Positions 54,380 through 63,788 are shown, numbered from the stretch's first letter. The stretch: 64,000 nt of DNA from Mahella australiensis 50-1 BON (GCF_000213255.1 NC_015520.1:434001-498000); one strand, 5' to 3'. The notes: generated from the sequence alone by a model not told the origin. Program-made: numbers and translations.

Positions 54380-54909
54380 ATGCTTACAACTTATATTTAT
54401 AAAGAAAATGTAAAGAAAATGAACACATTGCTTATAAAGAAATTCAAATACTAAACAATGAAATACGAATTATGACGAATTCATCAGCAAATGATATGTG
54501 TTGTAATATCTTAGAACAGATATTATTTGAGGATAAAAATTATTGTCTTTCCGAGTATATGAATAAAAGTGGAAGCTTATTGATCGAATCGTGGAAATAT
54601 GTGAAAGGAGAGTTGTTTATACCCAATTCAAGATTTCCTCAGTATAGACTTTACACTGCAGATGATGCATATACTTATTCGCAACTACTTCTTTTGTTGC
54701 CACTTATTATTAAGAACAATACAATACCAATTGTCTATAATGCTAACAATTGCATATTTACAAGGGTTTTCTATAAACTACTGCCCTCATTAGATAACAT
54801 CGTAATGTATAAGCTATTGTCTCCTATGGTAGCATTTGTAGAGTATAACGCAAAGACACTGATGTTACAAGAATACAGAACAGCAAATGTGATAATGAAG
54901 GCGTTATAA
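54380..54909 (+). pseudogene. Small unknown gene of the AT-rich island, apparently frameshifted
   Basis: A start at 54380 with AAAGGAG nine bases upstream encodes a 24-residue peptide (MLTTYIYKENVKK...) that stops at 54454. A second frame stays open from 54403 and reads ENEHIAYKEIQILNNEIRI into the 145-residue open frame at 54472-54909, whose own ATG has no Shine-Dalgarno. A one-base shift in the A-rich run near 54410-54420 would join them into about 176 residues. I do not recognise the protein. It is cysteine-poor, with a hydrophobic middle (LLLLLPLIIKNN). Alternatives are a true 24-residue peptide gene or programmed frameshifting. Confidence 0.5.
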
Positions 54910-54932
54910 TAAACATGAAAAGAGGTTAAGCA

Positions 54933-56609
54933 ATGCAAGGGGATACTTTTACTAATTATTTAAAGTTTATGCTAAGTAAGACCAGAAAAAAATACAAACT
55001 TATCGTACTTTTTTTGCTTTCTCTTTGCATTTCATGCTTTACGTTGATCTCAGCAACAATAAGCAAAAGCGTAATTGATAATGTATTTATTGAGCTGAAT
55101 TCGAATTATTTATACAGTATTATCCCTCTTCTGATTGCTATATATTTGATTGGTTCGTTGATTTCAGTAATTTATATATATATTAATGCGTCAATTAAAA
55201 CAAAATTTAACAGTAATCTTAGACTTGATTTCTTTGATAAACTCCAGAAAGCCTCCTATGATTTTTTGTGTAAAATAGGAGCAAATGATTTATATTATCG
55301 CATTTTTCAAGATACCTCAACTATGGTATCTTACTTTTTCTCTATAATACTGTCTTTCCCGGTAAATATTATATCTATTATTGCTACGTCCACTTTAATG
55401 TTTTACTGGTCTGCTCCTTTGACTTTATTTGTACTTGCATTTTTGGTTATAGAAGTAATCGTCGTATTCTTCTTTAGGAAACCCATGAGGAAATCGTTTG
55501 AAGATCTCAGAGTCGCAGAGCAATCGTTAGCCAGAAATGTAAACATACATTTTTCTATTATTGATTCTATAAAAATACTTGGTTTGGAGAATAATTCATA
55601 TTATAATTTTCAATCACAATTCGGTACGCTGAATAAATGTTCAATGCAGAATGTAGTATTAAGCTCATATTATGGCATCGTTATTGGATTATTAAATCAG
55701 ACTTGGATGTTGTTTACGCTTATTATTGGTTCTAAATTGGCTGTAACTGGTAACTTATCTGTAGGTGCGTTTATGGGAGTATATATGTTGTCAAATACCT
55801 TGTATACTCCACTATCTTCTTCTATCGAAACAATTCTAAAGTATCAGGAAACTAAAGTTAGTTTTAAGCGTTTTCTAGAGTACTACTCAAAATATGACGA
55901 AAAACAATATACGGGAAATATTCCGTTCAGTTTTAAATACCATATGGAAGCGACAAACTTGACTTACTCTTATGATTTTGCTAATTATGTTCTGAACAAC
56001 GTCTCATTTGATATACCTAAAGGAGCATTCGTATTACTTTGTGGAGAGAGTGGCTGCGGTAAAACGACTTTAGCTAAGCTTGCATCCAGATTGCTGTATC
56101 CTATTGGCGGACGGATTCTAATTGATAATATAGATATAAGTGAATTTGATTACATCAGCTTTAGGGAAAACGTATGTCTACTTACACAAAATACGATAAT
56201 TATCAACGATACATTCATCAAAAATATCTTTTTAGATGCAGATGTTGACTACGATATATATAAAGAATTAATCACCAAGACCGGATTGATTGAAGTTGTA
56301 GAAAAATTGCCACAAAAAGAATTCACGCTACTTGGTATTGGTGGATATAATTTGTCTGAGGGTGAAAAGCAGCGGCTTTCTATTGCCAGAATACTCCTAA
56401 AACAACCACAAATTTTAATTTTAGATGAACCAACGTCTGCTTTAGACACAAAAAACCGTGAACTTATAATTAAAACGCTTTGTGAATATAAAATTGAAAA
56501 CCACGTCTTAATTATGACTATATCACATGATCCATGTTTTTTTGATGCGGCCGATTTTATAATGGGATTTGACTCTACCGGTTCAATTTCAATTAAGAAA
56601 CCGACATGA
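54933..56609 (+). CDS. ABC exporter (fused membrane and ATPase domains)
   Basis: This 558-residue half-transporter has six membrane helices in residues 15-310 and an ATPase domain with Walker A GESGCGKTT (near 370), signature LSEGEKQR and Walker B ILILDEPTSALD. It resembles peptide/bacteriocin exporters but lacks the N-terminal C39 peptidase. AGAGG precedes the ATG. Its low GC, unlike the flanking genes, marks it as acquired. It probably exports a peptide or related molecule made by the upstream gene or by one elsewhere. Confidence 0.85.
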   Translation: MQGDTFTNYLKFMLSKTRKKYKLIVLFLLSLCISCFTLISATISKSVIDNVFIELNSNYLYSIIPLLIAIYLIGSLISVIYIYINASIKTKFNSNLRLDFFDKLQKASYDFLCKIGANDLYYRIFQDTSTMVSYFFSIILSFPVNIISIIATSTLMFYWSAPLTLFVLAFLVIEVIVVFFFRKPMRKSFEDLRVAEQSLARNVNIHFSIIDSIKILGLENNSYYNFQSQFGTLNKCSMQNVVLSSYYGIVIGLLNQTWMLFTLIIGSKLAVTGNLSVGAFMGVYMLSNTLYTPLSSSIETILKYQETKVSFKRFLEYYSKYDEKQYTGNIPFSFKYHMEATNLTYSYDFANYVLNNVSFDIPKGAFVLLCGESGCGKTTLAKLASRLLYPIGGRILIDNIDISEFDYISFRENVCLLTQNTIIINDTFIKNIFLDADVDYDIYKELITKTGLIEVVEKLPQKEFTLLGIGGYNLSEGEKQRLSIARILLKQPQILILDEPTSALDTKNRELIIKTLCEYKIENHVLIMTISHDPCFFDAADFIMGFDSTGSISIKKPT

Positions 56610-56675
56610 GCAAACGTCAAAAATAATTGTCATGAAGATGCAACATATTTTGTCTTAAATGTAAAGTTCCTTTGG

Positions 56676-56703
56676 TTGATTGATATTTGAGAAATAGTAT
56701 AAT
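56676..56703 (+). promoter_or_regulatory. Promoter of the Xre-type regulator
   Basis: TTGATT (56676-56681) and TATAAT (56698-56703) have a 16-bp spacer. Confidence 0.6.
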
Positions 56704-56744
56704 TAATTATGTCAGATAAAATAAGATATAAGGAGAATCAATTT

Positions 56745-57374
56745 ATGGACGATTTTGGAAAATTGCTTATGGACTTGCGTAATGCAAAGCAACTTACCCA
56801 GGAAGATGTGGCTGAAAAGTTAGGAGTTTCGCGCCAGACTATATCAAGCTGGGAAACAAATCGAACTAAGCCTAATTACGATCAAATAAAACAAATTTGT
56901 GCCATTTTGGAGGTCGATATGAATACATTATTAGGCAATGGTGCTGGCTCGAATAAAAAAAGCGCGAAACAGGTCAGTAATATTTTTCCGATACTTGTCA
57001 CATTGATATTCCTATTTCATATGATTATGGGCATCTTAAATATAGTGCCAATTTTTTGCGTTATTATTACAGCAGCTTTTATATGGGCATTTTATCTAAT
57101 AATTAATACAATTTTTCGATCAAGTATTAAAAAGAACGATTATTCTATGATAGCTGGATATAAAGCTGGTGTGGAGAGTTTTGAAACTACACGCCGAAAA
57201 CTTGCATCAATTGATTTGTTCAGCGGTATCTTCTCTCTACTCTGTGAGCTGCTATTCTTTATGGTCTATTTTGACAGAAGACAGATGATGATTTGTATGG
57301 TGATCCTTGGTGTATTTCTATCTTTTGAAATAGTAATTAACCTGGTGGTCAATATGAAATATGGACGAAAATAG
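56745..57374 (+). CDS. Xre-family regulator with C-terminal membrane domain
   Basis: This 209-residue protein has an Xre helix-turn-helix (KQLTQEDVAEKLGVSRQTISSWETNRTKP) followed by about four membrane helices (from residue 77 to the end). The ATG at 56745 follows AAGGAG by nine bases. An upstream ATG at 56709 lies before this site. It closes the AT-rich island and may sense a membrane signal to control the exporter. Confidence 0.82.
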   Translation: MDDFGKLLMDLRNAKQLTQEDVAEKLGVSRQTISSWETNRTKPNYDQIKQICAILEVDMNTLLGNGAGSNKKSAKQVSNIFPILVTLIFLFHMIMGILNIVPIFCVIITAAFIWAFYLIINTIFRSSIKKNDYSMIAGYKAGVESFETTRRKLASIDLFSGIFSLLCELLFFMVYFDRRQMMICMVILGVFLSFEIVINLVVNMKYGRK

Positions 57375-57692
57375 TCTTATTTTCACGGAACTTAACGGTT
57401 AGAGAAGACCGGCGTAATGTAATCACTAACCCGGAGCTTTCCTACTGGGCAGAATTGGGCCAATGATACTGCCATCTGGTAAAATGAAAACGAGCACAAA
57501 AGTGCTCGAAATTTTAGCAGAAGAAGGCCATCGTATGGCCAGAAAATTCAGGTTAAATGCATCATGCGACGCTGCGCAATAGGCCTGTCCCAAAGTGAAA
57601 TCGGGCGAAGCCACCAATACGGAGTCACGCTGAAATTGCTGTGGAATGCATTTCACCCTTGCAAGGGTGAAATATGGTATCGTTGCTATCTG
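57375..57692. other. Intergenic remnant region with hairpins
   Basis: I see no intact gene. A rightward frame from about 57483 (MKTSTKVLEILAEEGHRMARK) stops after about 32 codons and may be a gene fragment. Two hairpins stand out: CGAGCAC/GTGCTCG (57491-57508) and a 24-bp perfect palindrome at 57650-57673. Confidence 0.5.
57650..57673. repeat. 24-bp perfect palindrome
   Basis: The core CACCCTTGCAAGGGTG is flanked by ATTT and AAAT. It lies 20 bp past the nitroreductase stop, with no T-run on either strand. Confidence 0.75.
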
Positions 57693-58271
57693 CTATATCT
57701 TATTCCAAAAGGTTATATTTTCTAACTTGCGTTTAGGAACGTGTAACACGCCATTTTCGTCTTTATAATACTTTATATCATCGCCTTGAGCATCTTCCAG
57801 TACGGGCTGTTCAGCACGGTAACCCATAGCTACGGCATCGGTTATCACATATTTGTCTGGGATGGTGAACAAGGCTTTTATTTTATCCCTATCTATGGAA
57901 CCCTGTATACAACATCCTATACCTTCCTCCCATGCCGTTAATATGAGGTTTTCCAATGCCAAACCTATATCTATGGCATAACCGTCTTCGCGTATATCTT
58001 TATCGGCCAATACAATTATATATACAACTGGCTTTTCGTTGGAAGAGGGTGTGCCTTTGCCCTCCAGATAATTGGCCCATGATGTGGTTTGAAACACCGC
58101 ATCGACCAGTGCTGGTTCATCTACCACGAGATATTTTAACGGCTGCATATTGGAAGCCGACGGAGCCACGCGGGCAGCGTTGAGCAGCTTATGCAGTGTA
58201 TCCCGTGATATAGGCTTTTGTTGGAACTTTCTTATAGTCCGTCTCTGCAAAATGATATCATATACTGACAT
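57693..58271 (-). CDS. Nitroreductase family flavoprotein
   Basis: This 192-residue FMN-dependent nitroreductase-like protein has RRTIRKFQQKPI at residues 10-21, RVAPSASNMQPLKYLVV and the C-terminal region AVAMGYRAEQPVLE. Family members reduce nitro compounds, quinones or flavins with NAD(P)H. AAGGAGG is eight bases before the ATG. It lies downstream of nadE on the same strand. Confidence 0.87.
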   Translation of the reverse strand: MSVYDIILQRRTIRKFQQKPISRDTLHKLLNAARVAPSASNMQPLKYLVVDEPALVDAVFQTTSWANYLEGKGTPSSNEKPVVYIIVLADKDIREDGYAIDIGLALENLILTAWEEGIGCCIQGSIDRDKIKALFTIPDKYVITDAVAMGYRAEQPVLEDAQGDDIKYYKDENGVLHVPKRKLENITFWNKI

Positions 58272-58284
58272 TTGATATTCCTCC

Positions 58285-59931
58285 TTATATTATGGATCCC
58301 GTCCAACGTTGAGCTATAGGCATACGGCGGCCTATGCCAAAGGCTTTGGTGGTAACCTTAAGGCCTGGGGCGGCCTGGCGTCGCTTGAATTCGGCTCGAT
58401 CCACTTTATGGATTATATCCTTAACGAGATCGGGTTCATAGCCCATCGCTACTATTTGGGCAAAGGATTTATTTTCTTCTATATACGCGTGCAATATAGG
58501 GTCCAGTACACTGTATGGTGGCAACGAATCCTCATCTTTTTGGTCAGGGCGCAGCTCCGCCGAAGGTGCTTTGGCTATAGTGCTCTCGGGTATAATCTCG
58601 TATTCCCTGTTTATGTACCGAGCCAGCTCGTATACCATTGTCTTGGGCACATCGGATATAGGAGCCAGAGCACCGCACATATCGCCATACAAGGTGCAAT
58701 AGCCCACTGCTAATTCGGATTTATTGCCAGTAGTCAAGGCCATGCGGTTTTCGCGGTTGGCTATAAACATTATGAAATTGCCGCGTATGCGTGCCTGTAT
58801 ATTTTCTTCTGCCAGATCACCCTTTGGAGGAGAATCGCCGTTGAAGGTTCTCAAGCATGCTTCAAAGACGTCTTCTATGGGATATGTTCTGAACTCGATA
58901 TCGAGGTTCTTAGCCAATACGTAGGCATCGTCGCGGCTGCCGGTTGAAGAATAGCGCGATGGCATGGATAGGCCCAGCACATTTCGCTTGCCCAGAGCAT
59001 CTACCGCCAAAGCGCATACCACCGCCGAATCTATACCGCCACTCAGTGCGACGACGGTTTTCTTGCATCCAGTCTTGTGGAAATAATCGCGTATGCCCAG
59101 CACAAGGGCATCATGCATCCATGCTATATCCTCATTAGGATCATAGCTTGAATATGTGCCTTGCATTAATTTTTGACTGTCTATCGTTATTATATCCTCA
59201 TCGAAAACCTTAGCCTGCAGAGCCCTATTTCCTAGAGCGTCTATGCAAAAACTGCCGCCGTCAAAGATCAATTCATCATTTGCCCCTACCTGATTGGCGT
59301 ATATTATAGGGGTATGATATTTTTTCGCTATGTTTTTTATCATGTCCGACCGCAGTGCAAATTTGCCGTAGTGATAAGGCGACGCCGATATGTTTATAAA
59401 CATATCCGGTTGCTGTAATGCCAGCTCGGCTATAACATCCAAGGGATAGCGAGGGCGATCCCAGAAGTCTTTGTCATTCCATATGTCTTCGCATATACTG
59501 ACGCCGAGCTTTAGATCGCCGAACTGCATGCACTGCCGTGTATCAGCCGGTATAAAATATCTTGCTTCATCAAATACGTCATAAGTGGGGAGCAGGCTTT
59601 TATCCTGTCGGCTTATAATATCGCCGTTATAGGCCAACAAGGCCGAATTGCACAGCATACCTGATATGTTGTCATATGTGACGGTACCGAACAATATACC
59701 TATATCGTGAGAAACAGGCAGGAGCAATCGCTCGGTCAGATCGTTTAACGCTTCTATAAAATCGGAATTGAGCAGCAGGTCTTTTGGAGGATAACCTATG
59801 GTTGCCATTTCCGGGAAAACCACAAGCTCAGCACCTGCTGCTCGACTTTTGTCTATCATACCGATCATCTTATCTATATTGCCATTTATATCGCCTATTG
59901 TAGGATTTGACTGGGCTATCGCTACTTTCAT
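58285..59931 (-). CDS. nadE: Glutamine-dependent NAD+ synthetase
   Basis: This 548-residue enzyme makes NAD+ from deamido-NAD. The N-terminal nitrilase-like glutaminase has Glu41 (FPEMATIGYPP), a DKSLLPTYDVFDE lysine and the cysteine in GVSICEDIWND. The C-terminal synthetase has the P-loop ALSGGIDSAVVCALA. The Shine-Dalgarno GGGAGG is 23 bases from the ATG, with a CGGCTT/AAGCCG hairpin between them that could bring the two together. Confidence 0.95.
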   Translation of the reverse strand: MKVAIAQSNPTIGDINGNIDKMIGMIDKSRAAGAELVVFPEMATIGYPPKDLLLNSDFIEALNDLTERLLLPVSHDIGILFGTVTYDNISGMLCNSALLAYNGDIISRQDKSLLPTYDVFDEARYFIPADTRQCMQFGDLKLGVSICEDIWNDKDFWDRPRYPLDVIAELALQQPDMFINISASPYHYGKFALRSDMIKNIAKKYHTPIIYANQVGANDELIFDGGSFCIDALGNRALQAKVFDEDIITIDSQKLMQGTYSSYDPNEDIAWMHDALVLGIRDYFHKTGCKKTVVALSGGIDSAVVCALAVDALGKRNVLGLSMPSRYSSTGSRDDAYVLAKNLDIEFRTYPIEDVFEACLRTFNGDSPPKGDLAEENIQARIRGNFIMFIANRENRMALTTGNKSELAVGYCTLYGDMCGALAPISDVPKTMVYELARYINREYEIIPESTIAKAPSAELRPDQKDEDSLPPYSVLDPILHAYIEENKSFAQIVAMGYEPDLVKDIIHKVDRAEFKRRQAAPGLKVTTKAFGIGRRMPIAQRWTGSII

Positions 59932-59981
59932 TTATCGCGGCTTGTAAAAGCCGTCCTCCCTTCATGCCATAAACTATATAG

Positions 59982-60009
59982 ATTATAGCACGAAGATGTC
60001 ATCTTTCAA
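59982..60009 (-). promoter_or_regulatory. Promoter of nadE
   Basis: On the minus strand TTGAAA (complement of 60004-60009) and TATAAT (complement of 59982-59987) have a 16-bp spacer. The -35 lies in the last codons of the upstream reductase gene. Confidence 0.65.
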
Positions 60010-61135
60010 AGTATTCTTTTACTTCAGCCATTCTGTCGGTTATTTCTATACCCTGAGGGCATACGCCTTCACAGGTACCGCACGCCTCGCAAGCGCTGGC
60101 CCGATCGGCCTCGTTCATATGCATATAGGCTTTCTGGAAACGCTCAAAATCATTGTATATATGGGCATTATTGTATAATTCAAAGTTTCCCGGTATATTC
60201 ACGCCTGATGGGCAAGGCATACAATAGTAACAACCGGTGCACGGAATGGGCGACAGTTTCCTATAGGTTTCTTTGGCCTTGGTCAATATATCTAATTCTT
60301 CTTGAGTGAGAGTATTTACGCCTGAACGGTTAGCGCTCTCTATGTTTTGCTTTACCTGCTCCATGTTTGACATGCCGCTCAATACAATGGATACCTCGGG
60401 TTGATTCCATACCCATTGCAGGGCCCAGTCAGCCAGAGAACGCTTTGTCGGGGCGCTGTTTAAAATATCTATTATCTGCGGAGGCAGGTTGTTGACCAAA
60501 CGTCCGCCTCTAAGAGGCTCCATTACCACAACGCCCAACCCTTTGGATGCAGCATACTGGAGGCCTTTTTTACCAGCCTGGAAATCCTCGTCCATATAAT
60601 TATATTGTATCTGGCAAAAAGTCCAGTGATCGTATGCATTTATAATCTCTTCAAAAAGGTCGTAATTATCATGGAAAGAGAATCCCATATATCTTATTTT
60701 ACCCTCGGCATGTACCTTGTCCAGCCAACCGAAGACGTCGACTTTGGTTATCTGTTTCCAGTGATCCTGGCTCAGGGAATGCAGAAGGTAAAAGTCTATA
60801 TGGTCGGTATCCAGCCTGGTTAATTGTTCATTTAAGAGCCTGTCCATATCTTCGTAAGTATTCACCAACCAAGTGGGCAGTTTGGTTGCCAACATAACTT
60901 TGTCGCGATAACCATCTTTTAAGGCTTTCCCAACCACTACCTCGCTATTGCCTCCGTGGTAGCCGTAGGCTGTGTCCACATAATTTACACCATTATTGAT
61001 GGCGTATCTTATCATTTCTATAGCCTGGGGCTCGTCTATCCTATTGTGATCGTCGCCTATTATGGGCAGGCGCATGCAGCCGAAGCCCAACGCAGATGGT
61101 TTCCATTCCAGTCCATCCATTATCCTGTATTGCAT
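59999..61135 (-). CDS. Aldo/keto reductase with C-terminal [4Fe-4S] domain
   Basis: This 378-residue protein joins an aldo/keto reductase barrel (GFGCMRLP; YVDTAYGYHGGNSE) to a ferredoxin-like C-terminus with CTGCYYCMPCPSGVNIP and CEACGTCEGVCPQGI. Such fused reductases are common in anaerobes, and their substrates are mostly unknown. I chose the ATG at 61135 (MQYRIMDG), nine bases after GAGGAGG. The longer open frame upstream is promoter DNA. Confidence 0.87.
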   Translation of the reverse strand: MQYRIMDGLEWKPSALGFGCMRLPIIGDDHNRIDEPQAIEMIRYAINNGVNYVDTAYGYHGGNSEVVVGKALKDGYRDKVMLATKLPTWLVNTYEDMDRLLNEQLTRLDTDHIDFYLLHSLSQDHWKQITKVDVFGWLDKVHAEGKIRYMGFSFHDNYDLFEEIINAYDHWTFCQIQYNYMDEDFQAGKKGLQYAASKGLGVVVMEPLRGGRLVNNLPPQIIDILNSAPTKRSLADWALQWVWNQPEVSIVLSGMSNMEQVKQNIESANRSGVNTLTQEELDILTKAKETYRKLSPIPCTGCYYCMPCPSGVNIPGNFELYNNAHIYNDFERFQKAYMHMNEADRASACEACGTCEGVCPQGIEITDRMAEVKEYFER

Positions 61136-61175
61136 AAATATGTACCTCCTCATAATTTTCTTGAGTACGAAATAA

Positions 61176-61204
61176 ATTATAGCATGATTATTTATAGATG
61201 TAAA
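61176..61204 (-). promoter_or_regulatory. Promoter of the Fe-S aldo/keto reductase
   Basis: On the minus strand TTTACA and TATAAT have a 17-bp spacer. Confidence 0.75.
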
Positions 61205-61256
61205 TATGTATATATTTGAATATAAAAACAAGGGGATATGCGTTAAGCTGTCACAC

Positions 61257-61285
61257 TTTATTAAGAAAGTGGCATGTGCTATAAT
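61257..61285 (+). promoter_or_regulatory. Promoter of araD with an overlapping inverted repeat
   Basis: TTTATT (61257-61262) and TATAAT (61280-61285) have a 17-bp spacer. CACTTT/AAAGTG (61254-61271) overlaps the -35 and could be an operator. Confidence 0.6.
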
Positions 61286-61309
61286 AAAAAAACGAAGGAG
61301 GAGAAAGAA

Positions 61310-62008
61310 TTGTTAGAATTGCTTAAACAAGCAGTACTCGATGCAAATAAAGAGCTGCCTAAGAGGGGTTTGGTTACATACACATGGGGCAATGTCAGCG
61401 GTATAGACAGGAGTAGCGGCCTTGTGGTCATAAAGCCCAGCGGTGTGCCATATGATGAGCTGCACATAGAGCATCTGGTCGTCGTGGATCTGGAGGGCAA
61501 TAAAGTGGAAGGGCGATTAAATCCGTCGTCTGATACGCCTACGCATCTTATACTGTATAAGGCCTTTCCCAATATTGGCGGAGCAGTGCATACACACTCG
61601 CGTTGGGCTACTGTATGGGCACAGGCCGGCATGGATATACCAGCTCTTGGCACTACTCATGCGGACTATTTTTATGGTAGCATACCGTGTACCAGACAGA
61701 TGGAGCGACAGGAGATAGAGCAAGCGTATGAAGAGAATACAGGCAAAGTCATAGTCGAAACCTTCAACAATATAGATGCGGATGATGTACCTGCTGTATT
61801 GGTAAATAGCCATGGGCCGTTTGCCTGGGGAAAGGATGCGGCAGAGGCGGTGCATAATAGCGTTGTGCTGGAAGAAGTGGCCATGATGGCGTATCACACA
61901 TTGACGCTGAGCAATATTGCAGGGGTTACCTCTATAGATCAGGCTTTGTTGGATAAGCATTTTTTGAGAAAGCACGGTAAAAACGCGTATTACGGTCAGA
62001 AGCAATAG
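61310..62008 (+). CDS. araD: L-ribulose-5-phosphate 4-epimerase
   Basis: This 232-residue class II aldolase-fold enzyme converts L-ribulose-5-phosphate to D-xylulose-5-phosphate. Zinc-binding histidines are in [14 protein letters not shown] and HADYFYG, with [12 protein letters not shown] near residue 40. I chose the TTG at 61310 ([13 protein letters not shown]), just after GGAGGAG, because it gives the normal family length of about 231. It fits the pentose-sugar theme of the sugar-binding protein that follows. Confidence 0.92.
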   Translation: MLELLKQAVLDANKELPKRGLVTYTWGNVSGIDRSSGLVVIKPSGVPYDELHIEHLVVVDLEGNKVEGRLNPSSDTPTHLILYKAFPNIGGAVHTHSRWATVWAQAGMDIPALGTTHADYFYGSIPCTRQMERQEIEQAYEENTGKVIVETFNNIDADDVPAVLVNSHGPFAWGKDAAEAVHNSVVLEEVAMMAYHTLTLSNIAGVTSIDQALLDKHFLRKHGKNAYYGQKQ

Positions 62009-62014
62009 ATAGAA

Positions 62015-62065
62015 GTTACTGCCCAGTATATAAGTTAAGTCGTTGCTTTATAACTGGGCAGCAAC
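62015..62065. other. Hairpin between araD and the solute-binding protein gene
   Basis: CTGCCCAGT (62019-62027) pairs with ACTGGGCAG (62053-62061), extended by ATAAG/CTTTAT inside and GTT/AAC outside. There is no T-run, so attenuation or mRNA protection is more likely than termination. Confidence 0.6.
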
Positions 62066-62098
62066 GATAAAATAAAAGTTCCGAGGAAGTGTTAAAAC

Positions 62099-63769
62099 AT
62101 GAGCGGAAGAAAGCCTGTAGTTGTTTTGATGTGTATAGTGGCATTGTTGTTGCAGCTTGGCTGCAGTAATTCACTGGACAATGCTGCTATAGAACAGGCA
62201 GATGCATATTATAACAGCGATGCCGATTATACGGAGTTTTCACTTTTCGTTATGGATTCAAATCAAGAACCTATAGATCTATCCACTACTGCCGTCGGCA
62301 GAAAGGTTTCAGAATTGACCGGGGTTAAATTAAAGACCGAATATATAAGTGGCAGTGATGAGAGAACAAAGGCTAGCTTTATGGTGGCTACCAAAGATTA
62401 TCCAGATCTTATAGCCCCGCATAATGAATACGCCACATTCAGGGCTGCTGATGCACTGGTGCCACTGGATGATTATATAGATAAATATGGACAAAATATA
62501 AAAAGGATTTACAGCGAACAGGAACTGAATATGTTGAGGGATCCTGTAGATGGTCATATATACTACTTAACGCCATATAGAAAAAATAGTAGGCTTCTTT
62601 ATCCTTCGTCGGGCTTTTATCTTCCTATAGCAGTGCTCAGGGGCCTTGGCTGGCCCAAGATCACCTCATTTGATCAATACTTTGAGATAATAAAGAATTA
62701 TGTAAGAGCCAATCCTGTCTATAACAGCGAACCGACGATAGGCTTTACCGCATTAACCGATAATTGGAGGATATACACATTGTTTAATGCTCCAAATTAT
62801 CTGGCTGGCAATCCTAATACGGGCGGGGTATGGGTCGATGAAAATTATGAGGCACACTCTTTTATGTTGAGCGATTGGGCATATAAGTATTACAAAAAAC
62901 TCAATGAATTTTGGAATGAAGGCTTATTGGATAAAGATATGTTTACCCAAAATTATGATGCTTATAAGGCTAAGATAGCATCAGGCAGAGTCATAGGCTT
63001 TTATGATGAGAGATGGCAGATAGAGGATGCAATAGATGTATTGGAAAAACAAAGCGTGTTTGATAGGGTGCCTATAGCTATGCCGGTTGTGTTTGATGGT
63101 GTGGATAACGAGGCATATAATGGTATAAGTGTGATGGGGACGGGTGCTGGCGTGTGTATAACCCGGAATTGTAAAGACCCAGAAACCGCATTTAAGTTTA
63201 TAGATAAAATGGCATCTGAAGAGGTGCTAAAAGTGGTCTATTGGGGATTTGAAGGCGTAGATTATACTGTTCAAAATGGGAAATTTAATTTAACAGAGGG
63301 ACAACTTAGACGAATAAATGATCCGGATTATGTACACAAAAGAGGGTTGGGTTCTTTCTGGTTATTTCCTCACCCGGATGGAGGGGCTAAGTTCTCCGAT
63401 GGCAACTACGTATTTCCTCAAGACACGGTAGAATATATGGATTATAAGTATAAAGACTATGAAAAAGAAGTATTGGAGGCATATAAGTTAACGAGTATGG
63501 CTGATCTTATGGCGCCACCTTTGGAGACACCTTATGGTTTCGTTTGGGATATACCTATACCTGACAGTGAACCTGAGATAAAAGCTGCAAACCAGAAGGC
63601 TTCTGACATAGCTCGGAAGTATATAGCTCGTTTAATAATGTCTACTCCCGAACAATACGATCTATTGTGGCAGGAATACGCCAACAAAATGAAGGATGCT
63701 GGGTATAATATGGCTGATGAATTTCTCACTGAAGAAATAAGGCGAAGGATAGCCGAGCGCAATAAATGA
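62099..63769 (+). CDS. Extracellular solute-binding lipoprotein of a sugar ABC transporter
   Basis: This 556-residue lipoprotein has a signal peptide ending in the lipobox LGC (Cys22). The mature protein resembles large clostridial family 1 sugar-binding proteins (LipO-like), with KASFMVATKDYPDLI and a C-terminal WQEYANKMKDAGYN segment. It probably captures oligosaccharides. No permease or ATPase gene follows in the window, but a sensor kinase gene begins 19 bases later. Confidence 0.85.
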   Translation: MSGRKPVVVLMCIVALLLQLGCSNSLDNAAIEQADAYYNSDADYTEFSLFVMDSNQEPIDLSTTAVGRKVSELTGVKLKTEYISGSDERTKASFMVATKDYPDLIAPHNEYATFRAADALVPLDDYIDKYGQNIKRIYSEQELNMLRDPVDGHIYYLTPYRKNSRLLYPSSGFYLPIAVLRGLGWPKITSFDQYFEIIKNYVRANPVYNSEPTIGFTALTDNWRIYTLFNAPNYLAGNPNTGGVWVDENYEAHSFMLSDWAYKYYKKLNEFWNEGLLDKDMFTQNYDAYKAKIASGRVIGFYDERWQIEDAIDVLEKQSVFDRVPIAMPVVFDGVDNEAYNGISVMGTGAGVCITRNCKDPETAFKFIDKMASEEVLKVVYWGFEGVDYTVQNGKFNLTEGQLRRINDPDYVHKRGLGSFWLFPHPDGGAKFSDGNYVFPQDTVEYMDYKYKDYEKEVLEAYKLTSMADLMAPPLETPYGFVWDIPIPDSEPEIKAANQKASDIARKYIARLIMSTPEQYDLLWQEYANKMKDAGYNMADEFLTEEIRRRIAERNK

Positions 63770-63788
63770 GCGCAGGTGGATGGTATAA

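Noticed and set aside
57426-57656. Leftward 76-residue open frame in the remnant region
   Set aside because: No ribosome site or family resemblance. Its proline- and serine-rich composition looks like a shadow.
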